Shown here: positions 28,178 to 38,969 of the stretch, piece after piece
How the letters are laid out: each line of letters opens with the position of its first letter
Position numbering within the stretch: the stretch's first letter is position 1
Assembly: GCA_000831005.1 (NCBI GenBank)
Contig: CP007152.1
Span: forward strand, 1,922,001 to 1,986,000
DNA length: 64,000 nt
Direction: 5' to 3'
Origin: Marinobacter salarius
GTDB lineage: Bacteria > Pseudomonadota > Gammaproteobacteria > Pseudomonadales > Oleiphilaceae
The notes under the pieces: generated by a model
Seen by the model: only the letters and a program-made list of their open reading frames with translations
Told to the model about the DNA's origin: nothing
The model's database searches: none
Translations under genes and position numbers: made by a program

Positions 28178-29699
28178 TAGCCGTTCAGCCCCTTGTTGTA
28201 AATGGAGCGGTAGGCCCCGAACATGCTTTCCAGGGTATAGAACTTCTGTACCCGCTCCAGCCCCGCTTTCTGAGCCTGTTGCCATTGCTCGGGGTTCAAC
28301 AGCAGCCGCACCGCTTCCCGCGCGGTCGCTTCAGGATCTGCGATGGGCACCACAGCACCGCTGGCGCCCAGTGCACGGTCTTCGTCGCTGGCGCCTTCCA
28401 GTAATTCGCGGCAAGCGCCCACATCGGTAGCCAGGCAGGGCAGGCCCGCAGCGTGGGCCTCCAGGATTACCAGCGGCAACGCTTCGGAAATGGACGTCAG
28501 TACATCAGCCCAAGCTGAGGAAGAATGTCGTTGACGTTCTGGAATCCCAGGAATTTCACTCGTTGGTTGAGGCCCAGGCTATCCACCAGTTCCTTGCACT
28601 CGCGTACGTAGGTTTCGTCCTCGTCTTCCGGACCGACGATCCAGCTCCACGTCGGGAATAGTTTCGCTGACCGAGCGCATGGCACGGATAAAGGTTTTTA
28701 TATCCTTGATGGGAACGACCCGCCCGACCAGTCCCAGCACTTTCGGGATGTGGTCGGGGCGGGCCTTCCTTGCGGCGTCGAAGCGGGTGGCTCAATGCCG
28801 TTGGGAATGATACAGGTACGTTCAGGCGGTGCACCGTCCTGAAACTGCCGTTGCTGATTGCCCTGGTATAGCGACACGATCGGGTCCGCCTGCTGGTAGG
28901 CCAGGCGTCCAAGGGCCTCGAAAAAACGGATCCAGAGCCGGCGAATGTATCCCAACTGCTCATTCAGCGTACCGCTGACCTGGTCCGTGGGGTCGTGAAT
29001 CCACTGGGCCTGGGAGAGGTCAATCTTGCGTTCCTTGGTGTAGATGCCATGTTCACTGAGCGCGAAGGGAATGCCCCGCTGCTCGCTGGCGATGGCGCCG
29101 AGCAAGCCCGCGTAACCGGTGGAAATGGAATGCAGCATGCGCACAGCAGGCATCTTTCGCGCCACTTCGGCGAGCTGGAACAATGGCGCGTGCATGATAC
29201 GGATCGACCAGAAATAGTCGACAAAGGACGGCTCCGTACAGTATTTACGGTAGTTCTCGTCAATCATCTCCCAGCTTTCTTCACTGTAGAGGAAGTCGTC
29301 ACGGCTGATACCCTGCTTCTGGCCCAGGTCGGCAAACACCTTGTGGAGGATGTCTGGCGGTACTGACTTTTCGGACTTGAACTGCTCGTGCAGGCACTTC
29401 TGGGCCTCGAAGGCGGCCTTGTTACCCCGACGTGGCCGGGGTTTGCCAGCAGCTTCGGTGTCCATCAGGTAGTGGCATTCCAGGTGAGTGACATTGTCTG
29501 GCAGGACATACTGTTGCTCGCCGTAATGTGCGCGGTCGCCGCCCAGAAAGATCAGGGCGAAGGTGTATTCCGGCAGGCCGGTAATGACCTGGTGCACCCA
29601 GGAGGACACCCCGCCCCGGATGAACGGATAGGTGCCTTCCAGCAACAGGGCGATGTCAGCTTTGGGCGTTACGCTGGTTTTGGGTAATGTCATAACCAT
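28177..29699 (-). CDS. pelF: Pel cytosolic glycosyltransferase (GT4); three apparent frame breaks
   Basis: This glycosyltransferase uses UDP-sugar donors to polymerise Pel. Conserved segments are ALLLEGTYPFIRGGVSSWVH (residues 17-36), LSEHGIYTKERKIDL, CIIPNGIE, GRVVPIKDIKTFIRAM, WIVGPEDEDETYV, and SISEALPLVILEAHAAGLP with the GT4 E-x7-E. Breaks occur near 28791 and 28502 (one base lost each) and near 28648 (net one base gained or two lost; loss of TG from CTGTGG would restore ELWIVGP). Repaired length is about 507 residues, as in Pseudomonas. Its start overlaps pelE by 10 bp and its stop overlaps pelG. Confidence 0.92.
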
Positions 29700-30675
29700 G
29701 ACTCGATAACCGGTCGGTTGGCGGGGTGGAAACGCTCAAGAGGGCAGGCCGAAAGATGTTGGCGCACCTGAGCAAAGTCCCGGCGCAGGTACGCGACTTC
29801 CCCCAGGTAGGGCATGATCAATTCCGGTGACGAGCCGCCGGCAAGCGCCGAACGGAAGGCCTCTTCCGCGTTATCGATGTTACCCAGGGCGAGTTCCACA
29901 CGGCCGAGCAGGCGCCAGTCGTTGTGTTGGGAGCGTCGGGCCACCAGTCGTCGTAGCAGTTTCCCCGCACTGTCCAGGTAGTAGTGTCGCAGGCCGCCCT
30001 GGGCCAGGCCCAGATAAGCCATTTCCCACCAAACCTGTGCCAGCCTCCGCTGAAGGGAAACACTGGTCAGGTCGTCGGCGTTCTGCAGTGACTGCTGGAG
30101 AGTGCCGGCCCGTTGGGCCAGGGTTTTCTCTTTTTGCTCAAGCATGGAATAGGCCAGCAATCGCACATCGTCAGACGGGTCTTTCAGAGCTTCACGCAGA
30201 ATTTCAATGGCGTCCCGGTCGTTCATCTGGCGAGTGGCCATCAGTGCTTTCAGGCGTTTGTCGGTGCTAATGGCTTCGCGCAGTACCTGGCGAAGGCCGC
30301 CCTGGCTGTAAACCACCTGTAGATCCATATCGATCGGCTGGAATGGCAGTTCGGGGATGTCCACTTCCTGCAGGGTATGTCGCGACTGGACCGCGGTAGA
30401 TACAGTGCCAGCAACATGCCGAGTACCAGGCCCACGCTGCCAATGAAAGGGATGGCAAACTGCAGGGTGAACAGGAAGACACCTGTGGTAATGGGCTGCC
30501 CGCGATAGCGCGACGGCATCAATGGCAGCAGGATCAGGGTGAGCAGCGCACAGGCCATGGCATGGGCGATCAGGTAAGCGGCCAGCTCAAGGTTGCCGGC
30601 GGTGGGTGATAGCAGTCCGGTGACGCCGCCGGTTTCCAGCGCCAGGGCGAGCAGTGCAAACCAGCTATTGGCCAT
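29690..30675 (-). CDS. pelE: Pel inner-membrane TPR protein; one apparent frame break
   Basis: The N-terminal 100 residues form two to four membrane helices (MANSWFALLALALETGGVTG, then LILLPLMPSRYRGQPITTGV). A cytoplasmic tetratricopeptide-like domain follows (RHTLQEVDIPELPFQPIDMD, AIEILREALKDPSDDVRLLA, NIDNAEEAFRSALAGG). PelE forms an inner-membrane complex with PelD and PelG and recruits PelF. The frame breaks near 30388, explained by one lost base. The repaired 328 residues equal the Pseudomonas length. The start overlaps the end of pelD. Confidence 0.9.
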
Positions 30676-32027
30676 GGCTGTTCTTTCCCTGGTTGTGCTC
30701 TCCCTGGTTGTCGAACAGGAAGGCCTGCACCCACTCATCGGCCTGGGCCCGATTACGGACTTGCAGGGTTTGCGGTGTCACCAGGTCACTGGCATGCAAC
30801 CCCAGCTGTTCTCTCAGTCCGTCGTCCAGCCGTTGTAGATAGCCGGCTAGGCCCAGTTCATCAGTGAGCGGCATCAAAACAACGATGTAGCGCTGATTGC
30901 CGGCCCGATGCTCGGCAATCACATCAAGGCCCCGGCGGACTTTTTGAATATGGTCGGCAATCAACTGGCCATTGCGGCTGTCGGCCAGCGGCAAGCCCAC
31001 CATCGCTGCGGGTAGGTTGAAGAATTCCGCGTCGCGGCCTGCGCGGGCCAGATGGCGCCGGAAGTAACGCCATTCCGGTGATCCGCCGGCCTGTATTTCC
31101 GAGTGTTCATGGGCGATGTCTGCCATGTGCCCGGCCAGGATCGCCAGCAGTCGCAACGAGCGAGCCTCGAAGCTGAAAAAGGGCATGGCTCGATAACACA
31201 CAGGCCGATAAAGCGATCTTCGGAGTCAATCAGGGGAATGGCTGCCAGCAGATCGGTGTCGAGGTCGCCCATACGCTGGCGGAACTCAGTCTGCACCGAC
31301 ACCAGTTTCCGTTCCGCCAGTGCGTGCAGCAGCAGTGGATCTTTCAGGTCCACCTTGCGGAAGCGACCGACCGTTGCCAGTGGTTCCGGTTCGGGTACGC
31401 CATTATTGACGGCGTAGATGCCGGCAATCTGCAGTTGTCCGTAACGCCCCAGTAGCTGGAGCATCAATGAGGCCGTCTCCTGATTCAGGCCGGCCTGACC
31501 GGCTTCGCCAATCTGCGCGTACAGGCGTCTAAGCGCCTCTCTCAGGCTGCTGGAGCTGCCGGCCAGTTGTTGCTCGAGTCGGTCATGGGACACCTTGAGC
31601 AGATAGTAGTTGCGGGTGAACTCTTCCAGGCGGGAACCGCGGTAGTCGTTGCTCGCTTCCAGTTTTTGCTGCTGGCGGCCCCAGTAGTCCCGAAACTCAC
31701 CCGCCAACAGGCTGATGCCGAGTACCCCGGTGGTCCACACGTAGGGAAAATCACGGGTGCCGCTGGTGATCTCAAACCGCAAGTGAAAACCCAGGGCGGC
31801 GATGATGATCAGGCTGAAATCAGCGCCATGAAAAAGCCGTACCTCAGGCCTACCAGTAGCGGTCCCAGCACGGGCCAGGGAAAGTTTCCCGTCAGATAGA
31901 ACGGATCATCCGGCCGGTGCCAAACGCTAAAGGCCAGGAAAAACGCGGTAATCAGCAGGGTTTCCAGCCACTTCAGTGCAATGGGTACCCGTACCTTCTC
32001 GCCCGTTATCTGCTCTGCTTCGTCCAT
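30665..32027 (-). CDS. pelD: Pel c-di-GMP receptor; two apparent frame breaks
   Basis: N-terminal membrane helices (LETLLITAFFLAFSV and VLGPLLVGLRYGFFMALIF) lead to a GAF domain and a degenerate GGDEF domain. The c-di-GMP-binding inhibitory-site motif RGLD is present in HIQKVRRGLDVIAEH, matching the RxxD by which Pseudomonas PelD binds c-di-GMP and activates polymerisation. The GGDEF signature itself is absent, as in the family. Breaks near 31818 and 31190 are each explained by one lost base. Repaired length is about 454 residues against 455 in Pseudomonas. It is 25 bp after pelC. Confidence 0.92.
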
Positions 32028-32052
32028 AGTGAACCCTGTTGCTCAGGCGGTA

Positions 32053-32577
32053 TTATTGGCTTTCGATCAGTGGCATGGCGTTGGCCAGCTCGTCCAGAAC
32101 CTTATGGGCCGCCACGCTCAGGCTTTCACGACCCCATCCCGTGCGGGCCGAGGTGCCGGACCAGACGACGCGATTGTCGTCTGCGTTGCGTATTTCCAGG
32201 GTAATGCCTACGGCGGGCTCGCCATCCAGCCCACTTTTGTAGCGCCATTCTTCCACGGTGCCCGTGAACAGGTAGTCCGCGCCATCGTTGCGGGCCGTGG
32301 CGAGAGCTGTTTGCTGTCGTTCACTGCTTTCGTACAGCAGGGGGTTGCGGTCATCGGGCAGGTAGAGGGTCACGTTTTCGCTGCCCTTGGCTCTCAGGAT
32401 CGCGGACAGCACACTGGCGGCCTGGTCTCCGGCCTGGGGTGTCTGTGACAGGTTAATCAGCGGCAGCACCGCAAACTGTCCATCCTCCGGAATCGGCGAG
32501 CCCTCCTGGCTCTGGATAACCGAACAGCCAGCCAGAAGTAACAGGGTGAGCCAGAGGCTATGGCGTAGTGTTTTCAT
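32053..32577 (-). CDS. pelC: Pel outer-membrane lipoprotein
   Basis: A 174-residue lipoprotein with signal peptide and lipobox (SLWLTLLLLAGCSVI, lipidated Cys near residue 18). PelC forms a dodecameric ring under the outer membrane that guides Pel to PelB. The segments VEEWRYKSGLDGEPAVGITL and DDNRVVWSGTSARTGWGRES match the family. It lies 11 bp after the pelB stop, with GGAGAC as ribosome-binding site. Confidence 0.92.
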   Translation of the reverse strand: MKTLRHSLWLTLLLLAGCSVIQSQEGSPIPEDGQFAVLPLINLSQTPQAGDQAASVLSAILRAKGSENVTLYLPDDRNPLLYESSERQQTALATARNDGADYLFTGTVEEWRYKSGLDGEPAVGITLEIRNADDNRVVWSGTSARTGWGRESLSVAAHKVLDELANAMPLIESQ

Positions 32578-32588
32578 AACGGTCTCCT

Positions 32589-35500
32589 TCAGCGACCAGG
32601 GTAAATCGTGTATGTAAGATTGAATTCGGTTCGGCCGTTGCCGTCCAGCCCTTCCGACGACCAGCGTCCAGACAAGGCCAGTTCATCATCCCCCAGCACC
32701 CGCCAACCCAGGCCCACTTCCACACCGATTTCCGCCGTTGAAGTGGATAATACATAACCGGCGTCCAAACCGAGAAATGCGCGGGGTGAGGGTGTCGAGC
32801 GATACAGTGCGTGGGGTGAGCCATGGAACCAACGTGTGCCCACACCGATACGTTCGTACTCCTCGGTCAGCAGGCTGGCGGTTTCCAGTGGCTGATCCAG
32901 TGCCGCAAGGGTGGATGAGGGCAGGGTTTCGGCCAGGGATAGCTGCTGGTTTCGATAACCGGCGCTGATAATCCAGGCCGGGTCATTGCGAAAAATGGTG
33001 TAGGTGGCATTCAGGTCCAGCCCGTAGCCGTCCGCCAGTTGATCGTTCTCCAGGCTGTTGACCGTCAGTTGCTCAAGTTGGGCATTCAGGTTAAGCCGGG
33101 AGAAAGGGGTGTAGCTGGCGCTGGCGTAGGCGCGGTCGCGGCGGGTCAGCCACCAGGCTTCGGCGCTGTCCGGTGTGCGTTCCTGGAAATGGTAGCCGGC
33201 GCCGAAGGCGATGCGGTCAGACCATTGCTGGTCGAAGGCAGCGCTGATGGCCAGGTCATCCTGCTGGTAGCGTGGCAACTGGCTGACCGATAGCGACCAG
33301 GCGCTATTGCCTGAGCGCCTGTCCACCTCGAAAGAAGTCTCGCTGCTGCGACCGGGGGTGCTTATCAGGCGCCCGGAATCGCTCGCCTTGAGTGTGCTGG
33401 CAGACAATTTCCAGCGAAACTCGTCTTCGCTGAACTGCCCGGTTATCCCGCTGCGCTGAACGGTAAAGTTACCCAGGTTCTGCCAGCGGCTGCCCACTTG
33501 AATGGCACGGTTGAACGTCTGGTGTAGATTTACCGTGTCCTGCATCGTCACCCTCTGTTGTTCCGCCGTCATCGGACTGTTGAGTCGATCAAGCTGCCGA
33601 ACATAGCGGCCTGTCTGTTGTTCGCGGTTTTCCGGCGCAGACCGTAGGGTTTGTCCGATGCGTTGGCGCACCGCTGCGTTTCGGCCGTCCGGTGCCGGTA
33701 GCAGGGCCTCCGCGACCAGCGTGTCACCCTGATTGGACGCAAAGTACGCCAGGGTTTCGCGTAATCCCCTCTGGTCAGGGTCGTCGCCTTCGCCGCTGCG
33801 GGGAAAGGTCGCCAAGGTTTGCCAGGCCAGTTTGAGCAACCCTTCCTCACTGTACACCGCAAATCGGCTGGAGCGGGTGGATGGGTCTTCCTGTAATCTT
33901 TTCGCGGCCTTTTGGCGAAGATCGGTTGCGGTGCCGGGTGCACCGGTCTGATCCAGCAGTCTTGCCGTCGCCAGAAGCCACTCAATGTCATCACTGCGGG
34001 TATCCATACCCTGACGAAACCAGTTCAGAGCCCGTCTCGGCTGGCCCAGGGCACTGTAACCGTAGGCCAGGACCGGATAGGCGGCGGGAGAAGGTGTATC
34101 ACCGATTCGGGCCAGCAGGGCCGGAAGGGTGTCGGCGAACCGTTCCGTATTGGCAAGTTGCAGCCAGGCCCAACTGATCATCAGGTTCTCATCGTCGGGT
34201 GCCAACTCCCACGCGGCGCGGTAGGCATCGTTTGCTGCCAGGACCTCGTCGTTGCGTTGGTGAATCAATGCCCGAAGTGACCAGTAGCGCGGGTTGTTGC
34301 GGGCAGTGGGAACGTCCGTTTGCCAGCGTTCGAGGGTTTGCTCCAGTTCCTGCCATTGCCCGAGCGCCAACTGGTATTCAGCGATAGCGGCCAGGAACCG
34401 GGGTTCCCCGGTTTCAAGGAAAAGATGTTCGCTCAACGACAGGGCCCTTGGGTAGTCCTCGAAAAGGGCTGCCAGGTTGAGCAGGCGCTCCTTTAAATTC
34501 GGCGTAAGCTCAGAGTCGCTTCTGGCCAGGAGACTTTCATAATCCCGCTTCAGGATGTCGGTTCTACCCAGGCTGTTGGCCAGGTCCATCCGCATGATTT
34601 GAACTGTCTCGGCCAGTTGCCGGTCTTGCGGCTCGAAATTCAACAGCGCCAGGGCGCGTTCAGGTTGCCGTGTGCGCCAGTAAAGAGAGGCCAGTTGTAT
34701 GCGGTCGGCGTCGGATAACCGTGGCTCGTTTTCCAGCAGTTCAATGGCGGCGGGGAAATCACGCAGGTTAACCAGCAGCGTCAGTAGTCGTTCCCTAAGC
34801 GTGTCGGACCGGGGAAATCGTGATCGGCCTTCCGTTAGCCATTCCCTTGCATCATTGAAACGCCCGGAACCCACCAATGCGTCGGCCAGGGTGATATAGC
34901 CTTCCGGTTGCAAACGCTCCTGCCTGGCCCCCTCGGTTAACAGCATTCCCAGTGTGTCCCACTGGAAGAGCCCGCGCGCCAGATCCACCGATCGTTGGAA
35001 GGCTTGCGCGGAACCGGTTTGTTGATAGAGGGACACCCATACAGGCAGCGCTTCCTGCGGCAGGCCGTTCCACTCCAGCACTTGAGCAATGGTTTGCCGA
35101 TCTTCGCGAGTGAGTCTGTCCGGTGTCTTCTGTAGCCTCCGGATAGTATTGAGCGCTGCTTTCAGATTCCCGGCGGCGAGTTGAAAGGCCAGCAATTCTC
35201 GCTGGAACTCTGTGTTGTCGGGATGCCGGTCCGCCCGTTGCCGAATCCAGGTGGCTTCGTCCGTAGCCGAACCAGCCAGTCTTGCCAGCCGGATACCTTC
35301 GGTCAGTGCTGGTTCCGATATCCGGGTGTCCGGGAGTTTTTGCTTGAAGAGTGCCAGCGCCGCTTTTGGATTGCCGCCGGCAAGCTCCAGGCGAATGATG
35401 TTGTCGATGAACTCATCGCGGGCCTCGGGGCGGACGGTGTCAATATAAGGGCGTAAGGTCGCTGCAGCCATTCCAGGCCGACCCTCTGCTTCCTCCAGCC

Positions 35501-36056
35501 GAGCGATTTCACGGGCCAGTTGAAGCCGCTGGCCGGGGCTGGTCATCCGGTCCTCGACGCCTTGCAGCAGTGTCAGGTAACGGGGCTGGCTCAGCCAGCT
35601 GGAGGCTGGCCTTAAGAGCTCCAGAATGCGTTCCGGTTCATAGGATTGGCGGACCAGCGCCTGGGCGTCGGCAAAGAGTTGGTCTTTCCGGGCCTCCCTC
35701 CGGGGGCCTTCTGGGATTGCAAACAGGCGTTGAGCCTGCAGTTCCAGGTAATACTCAAAGGCCTCCTCCGGCACCGTCTGTTGTGCCATCAAGGGGGCCA
35801 GTACCTGGTCTGCGCGTTCCAGTTGGCCGGTTGTGCTCAGGGCCCGGGCCAGGCTGAGGCGTAAGGGAACGTTGTCTGAATCGGAACGCAGTAGCACTTC
35901 CAGATAGGCGATGGAAAGGGCGTCTGGCGTTTCAAGGTATTCCGGGTTCTCGAACACTGCCTGTCGCGGAAACAGCAGATACAACGCCAGCGCGATAAGC
36001 GCTCCCATAAGGACCAGCGCGGGCAAGCTGAAAAAGGACTCCCTGTTCCGACGCAT
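32589..36056 (-). CDS. pelB: Pel outer-membrane export porin with TPR scaffold
   Basis: A 1155-residue uninterrupted protein. An N-terminal membrane anchor (SLPALVLMGALIALALYLLF) precedes about 800 residues of tetratricopeptide repeats (for example LARALSTTGQLERADQVLAP). The C-terminal roughly 350 residues form the beta-barrel through which Pel leaves the cell, ending FNLTYTIYPGR. The TPR domain binds PelA and directs modification of the polymer. The gap from pelA is 4 bp. Length is slightly under the Pseudomonas protein (about 1193). Confidence 0.94.
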   Translation of the reverse strand: MRRNRESFFSLPALVLMGALIALALYLLFPRQAVFENPEYLETPDALSIAYLEVLLRSDSDNVPLRLSLARALSTTGQLERADQVLAPLMAQQTVPEEAFEYYLELQAQRLFAIPEGPRREARKDQLFADAQALVRQSYEPERILELLRPASSWLSQPRYLTLLQGVEDRMTSPGQRLQLAREIARLEEAEGRPGMAAATLRPYIDTVRPEARDEFIDNIIRLELAGGNPKAALALFKQKLPDTRISEPALTEGIRLARLAGSATDEATWIRQRADRHPDNTEFQRELLAFQLAAGNLKAALNTIRRLQKTPDRLTREDRQTIAQVLEWNGLPQEALPVWVSLYQQTGSAQAFQRSVDLARGLFQWDTLGMLLTEGARQERLQPEGYITLADALVGSGRFNDAREWLTEGRSRFPRSDTLRERLLTLLVNLRDFPAAIELLENEPRLSDADRIQLASLYWRTRQPERALALLNFEPQDRQLAETVQIMRMDLANSLGRTDILKRDYESLLARSDSELTPNLKERLLNLAALFEDYPRALSLSEHLFLETGEPRFLAAIAEYQLALGQWQELEQTLERWQTDVPTARNNPRYWSLRALIHQRNDEVLAANDAYRAAWELAPDDENLMISWAWLQLANTERFADTLPALLARIGDTPSPAAYPVLAYGYSALGQPRRALNWFRQGMDTRSDDIEWLLATARLLDQTGAPGTATDLRQKAAKRLQEDPSTRSSRFAVYSEEGLLKLAWQTLATFPRSGEGDDPDQRGLRETLAYFASNQGDTLVAEALLPAPDGRNAAVRQRIGQTLRSAPENREQQTGRYVRQLDRLNSPMTAEQQRVTMQDTVNLHQTFNRAIQVGSRWQNLGNFTVQRSGITGQFSEDEFRWKLSASTLKASDSGRLISTPGRSSETSFEVDRRSGNSAWSLSVSQLPRYQQDDLAISAAFDQQWSDRIAFGAGYHFQERTPDSAEAWWLTRRDRAYASASYTPFSRLNLNAQLEQLTVNSLENDQLADGYGLDLNATYTIFRNDPAWIISAGYRNQQLSLAETLPSSTLAALDQPLETASLLTEEYERIGVGTRWFHGSPHALYRSTPSPRAFLGLDAGYVLSTSTAEIGVEVGLGWRVLGDDELALSGRWSSEGLDGNGRTEFNLTYTIYPGR

Positions 36057-36060
36057 AACG

Positions 36061-38829
36061 CTATTGGCACTCCAGCATCAGGGATTCTGTTTGCCGGTTG
36101 CTGAGAACAATCCGCACCTGTTCACCCGACCGTGACATCCGTGCCGAACCGCCGCTGGTTGTACATCGGCGGGTTCCGGCAAGGGTGAATTCCACGTTCC
36201 GATGGCTTTGCAAACCCAGCGTTATCCGCCATTTTCCGGCTACCTGCTCGCGCTCCCATTGGCTAAGCACCCCATTGGCGTGGGCCAGCCAGGGGCCTTT
36301 CGGGGCTGTGTTTGTCAGGAACAGGCGGGGCGAATCACCGGTCAGATGCACGTAGCGGTGGCCGGCAGCATCGTGGAAACCGGCGACGCCAGTGCTTCTC
36401 TCCAGGTCGGGAAACCGGTCCTGCTCAATGGTGACGGTATGGGGTTGGCCAATACCGCGCCAGTGCCAGCCACCGTTATCGTCCCTGAGCAACGCCGAGT
36501 AATAGAGGGTTTGCACGCGCTTGGCGTAGTCGCTGAGATAGAGCGGTGTGACGGGTTGATCTAGGGCGTATTTGTAGACCTCATGTAAGGCTCCGAGGGC
36601 CTCGGGTTTGGTGCCCGAATAGAAGTGGTAGTAAATGCCCATGGGTTTCAGCCGGCCTTTGTCCTCAAGGATTCGGAAAGTGTCCGTCACATTGCGAAAC
36701 CCGTAATAGGGGCCTGTCCAGTTGTTGGTATAGACGTTTTCGTTCATCACCGGTGCGTACACTTGCAACTCATCGCCTACCGGCCTGGCATCGGGCCAGG
36801 TATCCGCCAGTTCGGAAGCGTAAGGCAATGGCTTGGTGTTGCCGCCATTGACGTTGACCAGGCCGGCTTCCCGAACCCGTTTCAGGGCATTGGCGCCGGG
36901 CCGGGCGTCGCCTGTCCAGAGGAACACCGATACGGGCTTGTTCGCCGGGGCCAAGCGTTGATTAATGTATCCCACCGAGCCTTCGATTTCGCGTTCAAGG
37001 GAAGCCTGGTAATCCGGGATGTTCATGAAATAGCCATACAGCGTGTTTTCAAGCCTCGGGGCGGGGCCACCTTCTATCGACTGCCAGAAGAACGGATGAC
37101 TGTAGGTATGAGATGCAACTTCCACCGAATTTATTCCGAATATGGCCCTGGCGATGCGTTCTGCCTCTTTACTGGCGCGCGGGTATAGGCCCTCGGGTGA
37201 AACTTCCGCTTCGATGACCGAAACGGTGTGGGGCACCTCATACCGTGACAGAATCTCATCCTGGATGACCTGGGCGCTCAACGGGCTACCGGGGAATTCC
37301 CCCCGCGAGACGAAGCCATCGCCGTCAATGTGGGCGGTGAGTATGCGGCGGCCATTCTCCGTGGTGGTATCAATTACCGGCATGGCAGGTGCACTGAAGG
37401 CCTGCTGGATAAACTCGAAGGGATTGAACAGCCAGTAGGCTTCGTCGTCGGGGCCGGTTTCGAACAGGAAGGGCGCTGAGGCCACGCCGCCTTTGTCATG
37501 GGTGTAGATGGCCGAAAATTGCTGGCCCTGCGCGTCGGTGATGGTCAGCCAGGGCGTGTGTCCTTCTACTTTCGGCATGGCCTGTGTGGTCAGGGAAGGA
37601 AGCCGCCTACCTTCGTAGTTGGCCACCGATGGGTGTACGCGCTCATGACTCAGAGGCGCAGCGGGCACAGTGGTGCTGCTGGCGGCCATCACGCCGCTGC
37701 ACGCCGGGTTGCCGGGAATCAGTCCCATCAGCACCACGGGTACGCCCTTGTCCTGCTGCCGGGCAAGCCATGAACAAAGGCCGCTGTGGCGATCCCCGGT
37801 TTCCCACCACACCAGAATACCCGCATACCGGTCTTCGGTGGGCTCCGTCGGTAGGGGCTCTAGCGCGGAATGGTACTGTGGGATGAATCCGGAACGCTCC
37901 AGGATAATGCCACCAAAACGATGGGCAGCGCTTCTGTCCATGTTGAATTCCGGCAAGTCATGAATCACCAGAACGTGGCGTTTCACCTGGACTGGTTTGG
38001 ACGGGCTGAGGCGATCAAGGGCCGGGTTGGCCACCCAGGGCACGAAACGGTCGCGACGTAGCTGGCCTGCTAGTTCCTCGGCCTGGGAGGCGTCCGCGAC
38101 GTAATCGATGGCAATCATGGGCATGTCAGGTCGTGCCTCACGCCAGCGCTGTAGCTGTTTGTCCAGCCACTGGCGATCCGTTTCAGAGACTTTGTAATAA
38201 CGCTTGTCCTTGGCGTTGTAGCCATTACGCCAGGACTCCAGGGCAAGCCCGTCGACTTGGCCGATAACGCTGTCCGGCAGGTGGAAACCGCGGTTGAGGA
38301 TGATCTTGCCGTTCGGGTGCCTGGCGCGGATGTCTGAAATCAGTTTTGTCTGGGCTTCTGCGAAGGCTTGCATTTGCGCTTCGCCACTGGCGGCAAGCGT
38401 GAAGCTGTCCAGAGTATCGAGAAACACCCCCTGAAAGCCGCGTTCGAAGGCCGGGTCAATGAGGTTGTCCAGCAGAAAGGCGCGGACTTCGGGGTTGCGC
38501 AGGTCCAGCACTGCGCTCGACCAGGCCGGGTTCTTGCCGATCAGCCAGCTGTTCTGCAGGCTTGCGAACAGGCGGTGGCTGCGGGCCATCTCTCCGACAC
38601 TGACGTAGGCAATGGGCGTTGTGCTGGCTTCGGTCAGCAGGTCGATACGTGCGTCGCTGGCCTGATCCTGTTGCAGTACCACCCAGTCGTAGGCCATCAA
38701 GCTGCCTATTGGGGCTTCGTTACCGTAATAGAACGCGATGTTAGGCGGCTGACCCACAGCATTGGCAAAACCGAAGGGTAAAAGTAGGGCGACTGCAAGC
38801 AGTTGAAGCAGAGGGTGTCGTCTTATCAT
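36061..38829 (-). CDS. pelA: Pel periplasmic deacetylase/glycoside hydrolase
   Basis: About 922 residues with a signal peptide (LLQLLAVALLLPFGFANAVG). The N-terminal GH166-like hydrolase domain has PIAYVSVGEMARSHR and the acidic GVFLDTLDSF. The C-terminal CE-type deacetylase domain has HIDGDGF with its metal Asp and SHTYSHPFFW with the metal His pair. PelA partially deacetylates Pel, making it cationic, and can cleave it. ATG 38829 gives the signal peptide at the N terminus; ATG 38871 would add 14 residues before it. This is the first gene of the operon. Confidence 0.94.
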   Translation of the reverse strand: MIRRHPLLQLLAVALLLPFGFANAVGQPPNIAFYYGNEAPIGSLMAYDWVVLQQDQASDARIDLLTEASTTPIAYVSVGEMARSHRLFASLQNSWLIGKNPAWSSAVLDLRNPEVRAFLLDNLIDPAFERGFQGVFLDTLDSFTLAASGEAQMQAFAEAQTKLISDIRARHPNGKIILNRGFHLPDSVIGQVDGLALESWRNGYNAKDKRYYKVSETDRQWLDKQLQRWREARPDMPMIAIDYVADASQAEELAGQLRRDRFVPWVANPALDRLSPSKPVQVKRHVLVIHDLPEFNMDRSAAHRFGGIILERSGFIPQYHSALEPLPTEPTEDRYAGILVWWETGDRHSGLCSWLARQQDKGVPVVLMGLIPGNPACSGVMAASSTTVPAAPLSHERVHPSVANYEGRRLPSLTTQAMPKVEGHTPWLTITDAQGQQFSAIYTHDKGGVASAPFLFETGPDDEAYWLFNPFEFIQQAFSAPAMPVIDTTTENGRRILTAHIDGDGFVSRGEFPGSPLSAQVIQDEILSRYEVPHTVSVIEAEVSPEGLYPRASKEAERIARAIFGINSVEVASHTYSHPFFWQSIEGGPAPRLENTLYGYFMNIPDYQASLEREIEGSVGYINQRLAPANKPVSVFLWTGDARPGANALKRVREAGLVNVNGGNTKPLPYASELADTWPDARPVGDELQVYAPVMNENVYTNNWTGPYYGFRNVTDTFRILEDKGRLKPMGIYYHFYSGTKPEALGALHEVYKYALDQPVTPLYLSDYAKRVQTLYYSALLRDDNGGWHWRGIGQPHTVTIEQDRFPDLERSTGVAGFHDAAGHRYVHLTGDSPRLFLTNTAPKGPWLAHANGVLSQWEREQVAGKWRITLGLQSHRNVEFTLAGTRRCTTSGGSARMSRSGEQVRIVLSNRQTESLMLECQ

Positions 38830-38906
38830 GGGAACCGAAATCAGGTAGAGAAGCGACTGAATGATGCGCACAAAGTCATCGCGAATGAGTAATACGTTGC
38901 TAATCT

Positions 38907-38912
38907 ATTATA
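38907..38912 (-). promoter_or_regulatory. Candidate -10 element for the pel operon
   Basis: A perfect TATAAT on the minus strand lies 78 bp upstream of the pelA start. The -35 position (about TCGAGT) is poor, so an activator may be needed. The complementary TATTAT could serve the divergent gene at 38970. I saw no clear binding site for a known Pel regulator. Confidence 0.4.
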
Positions 38913-38969
38913 GATGACAGTCTGCAAGCACTCGATTTTCCAACTATTTTGTAATGAGAGAATAACGTT

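Noticed and set aside
28556..28963. A 135-codon minus-strand frame inside pelF
   Set aside because: It is an out-of-frame reading. The real pelF residues (RFDAARKARPDHIPK, then WIVGPEDEDE) lie in other frames joined by indels.
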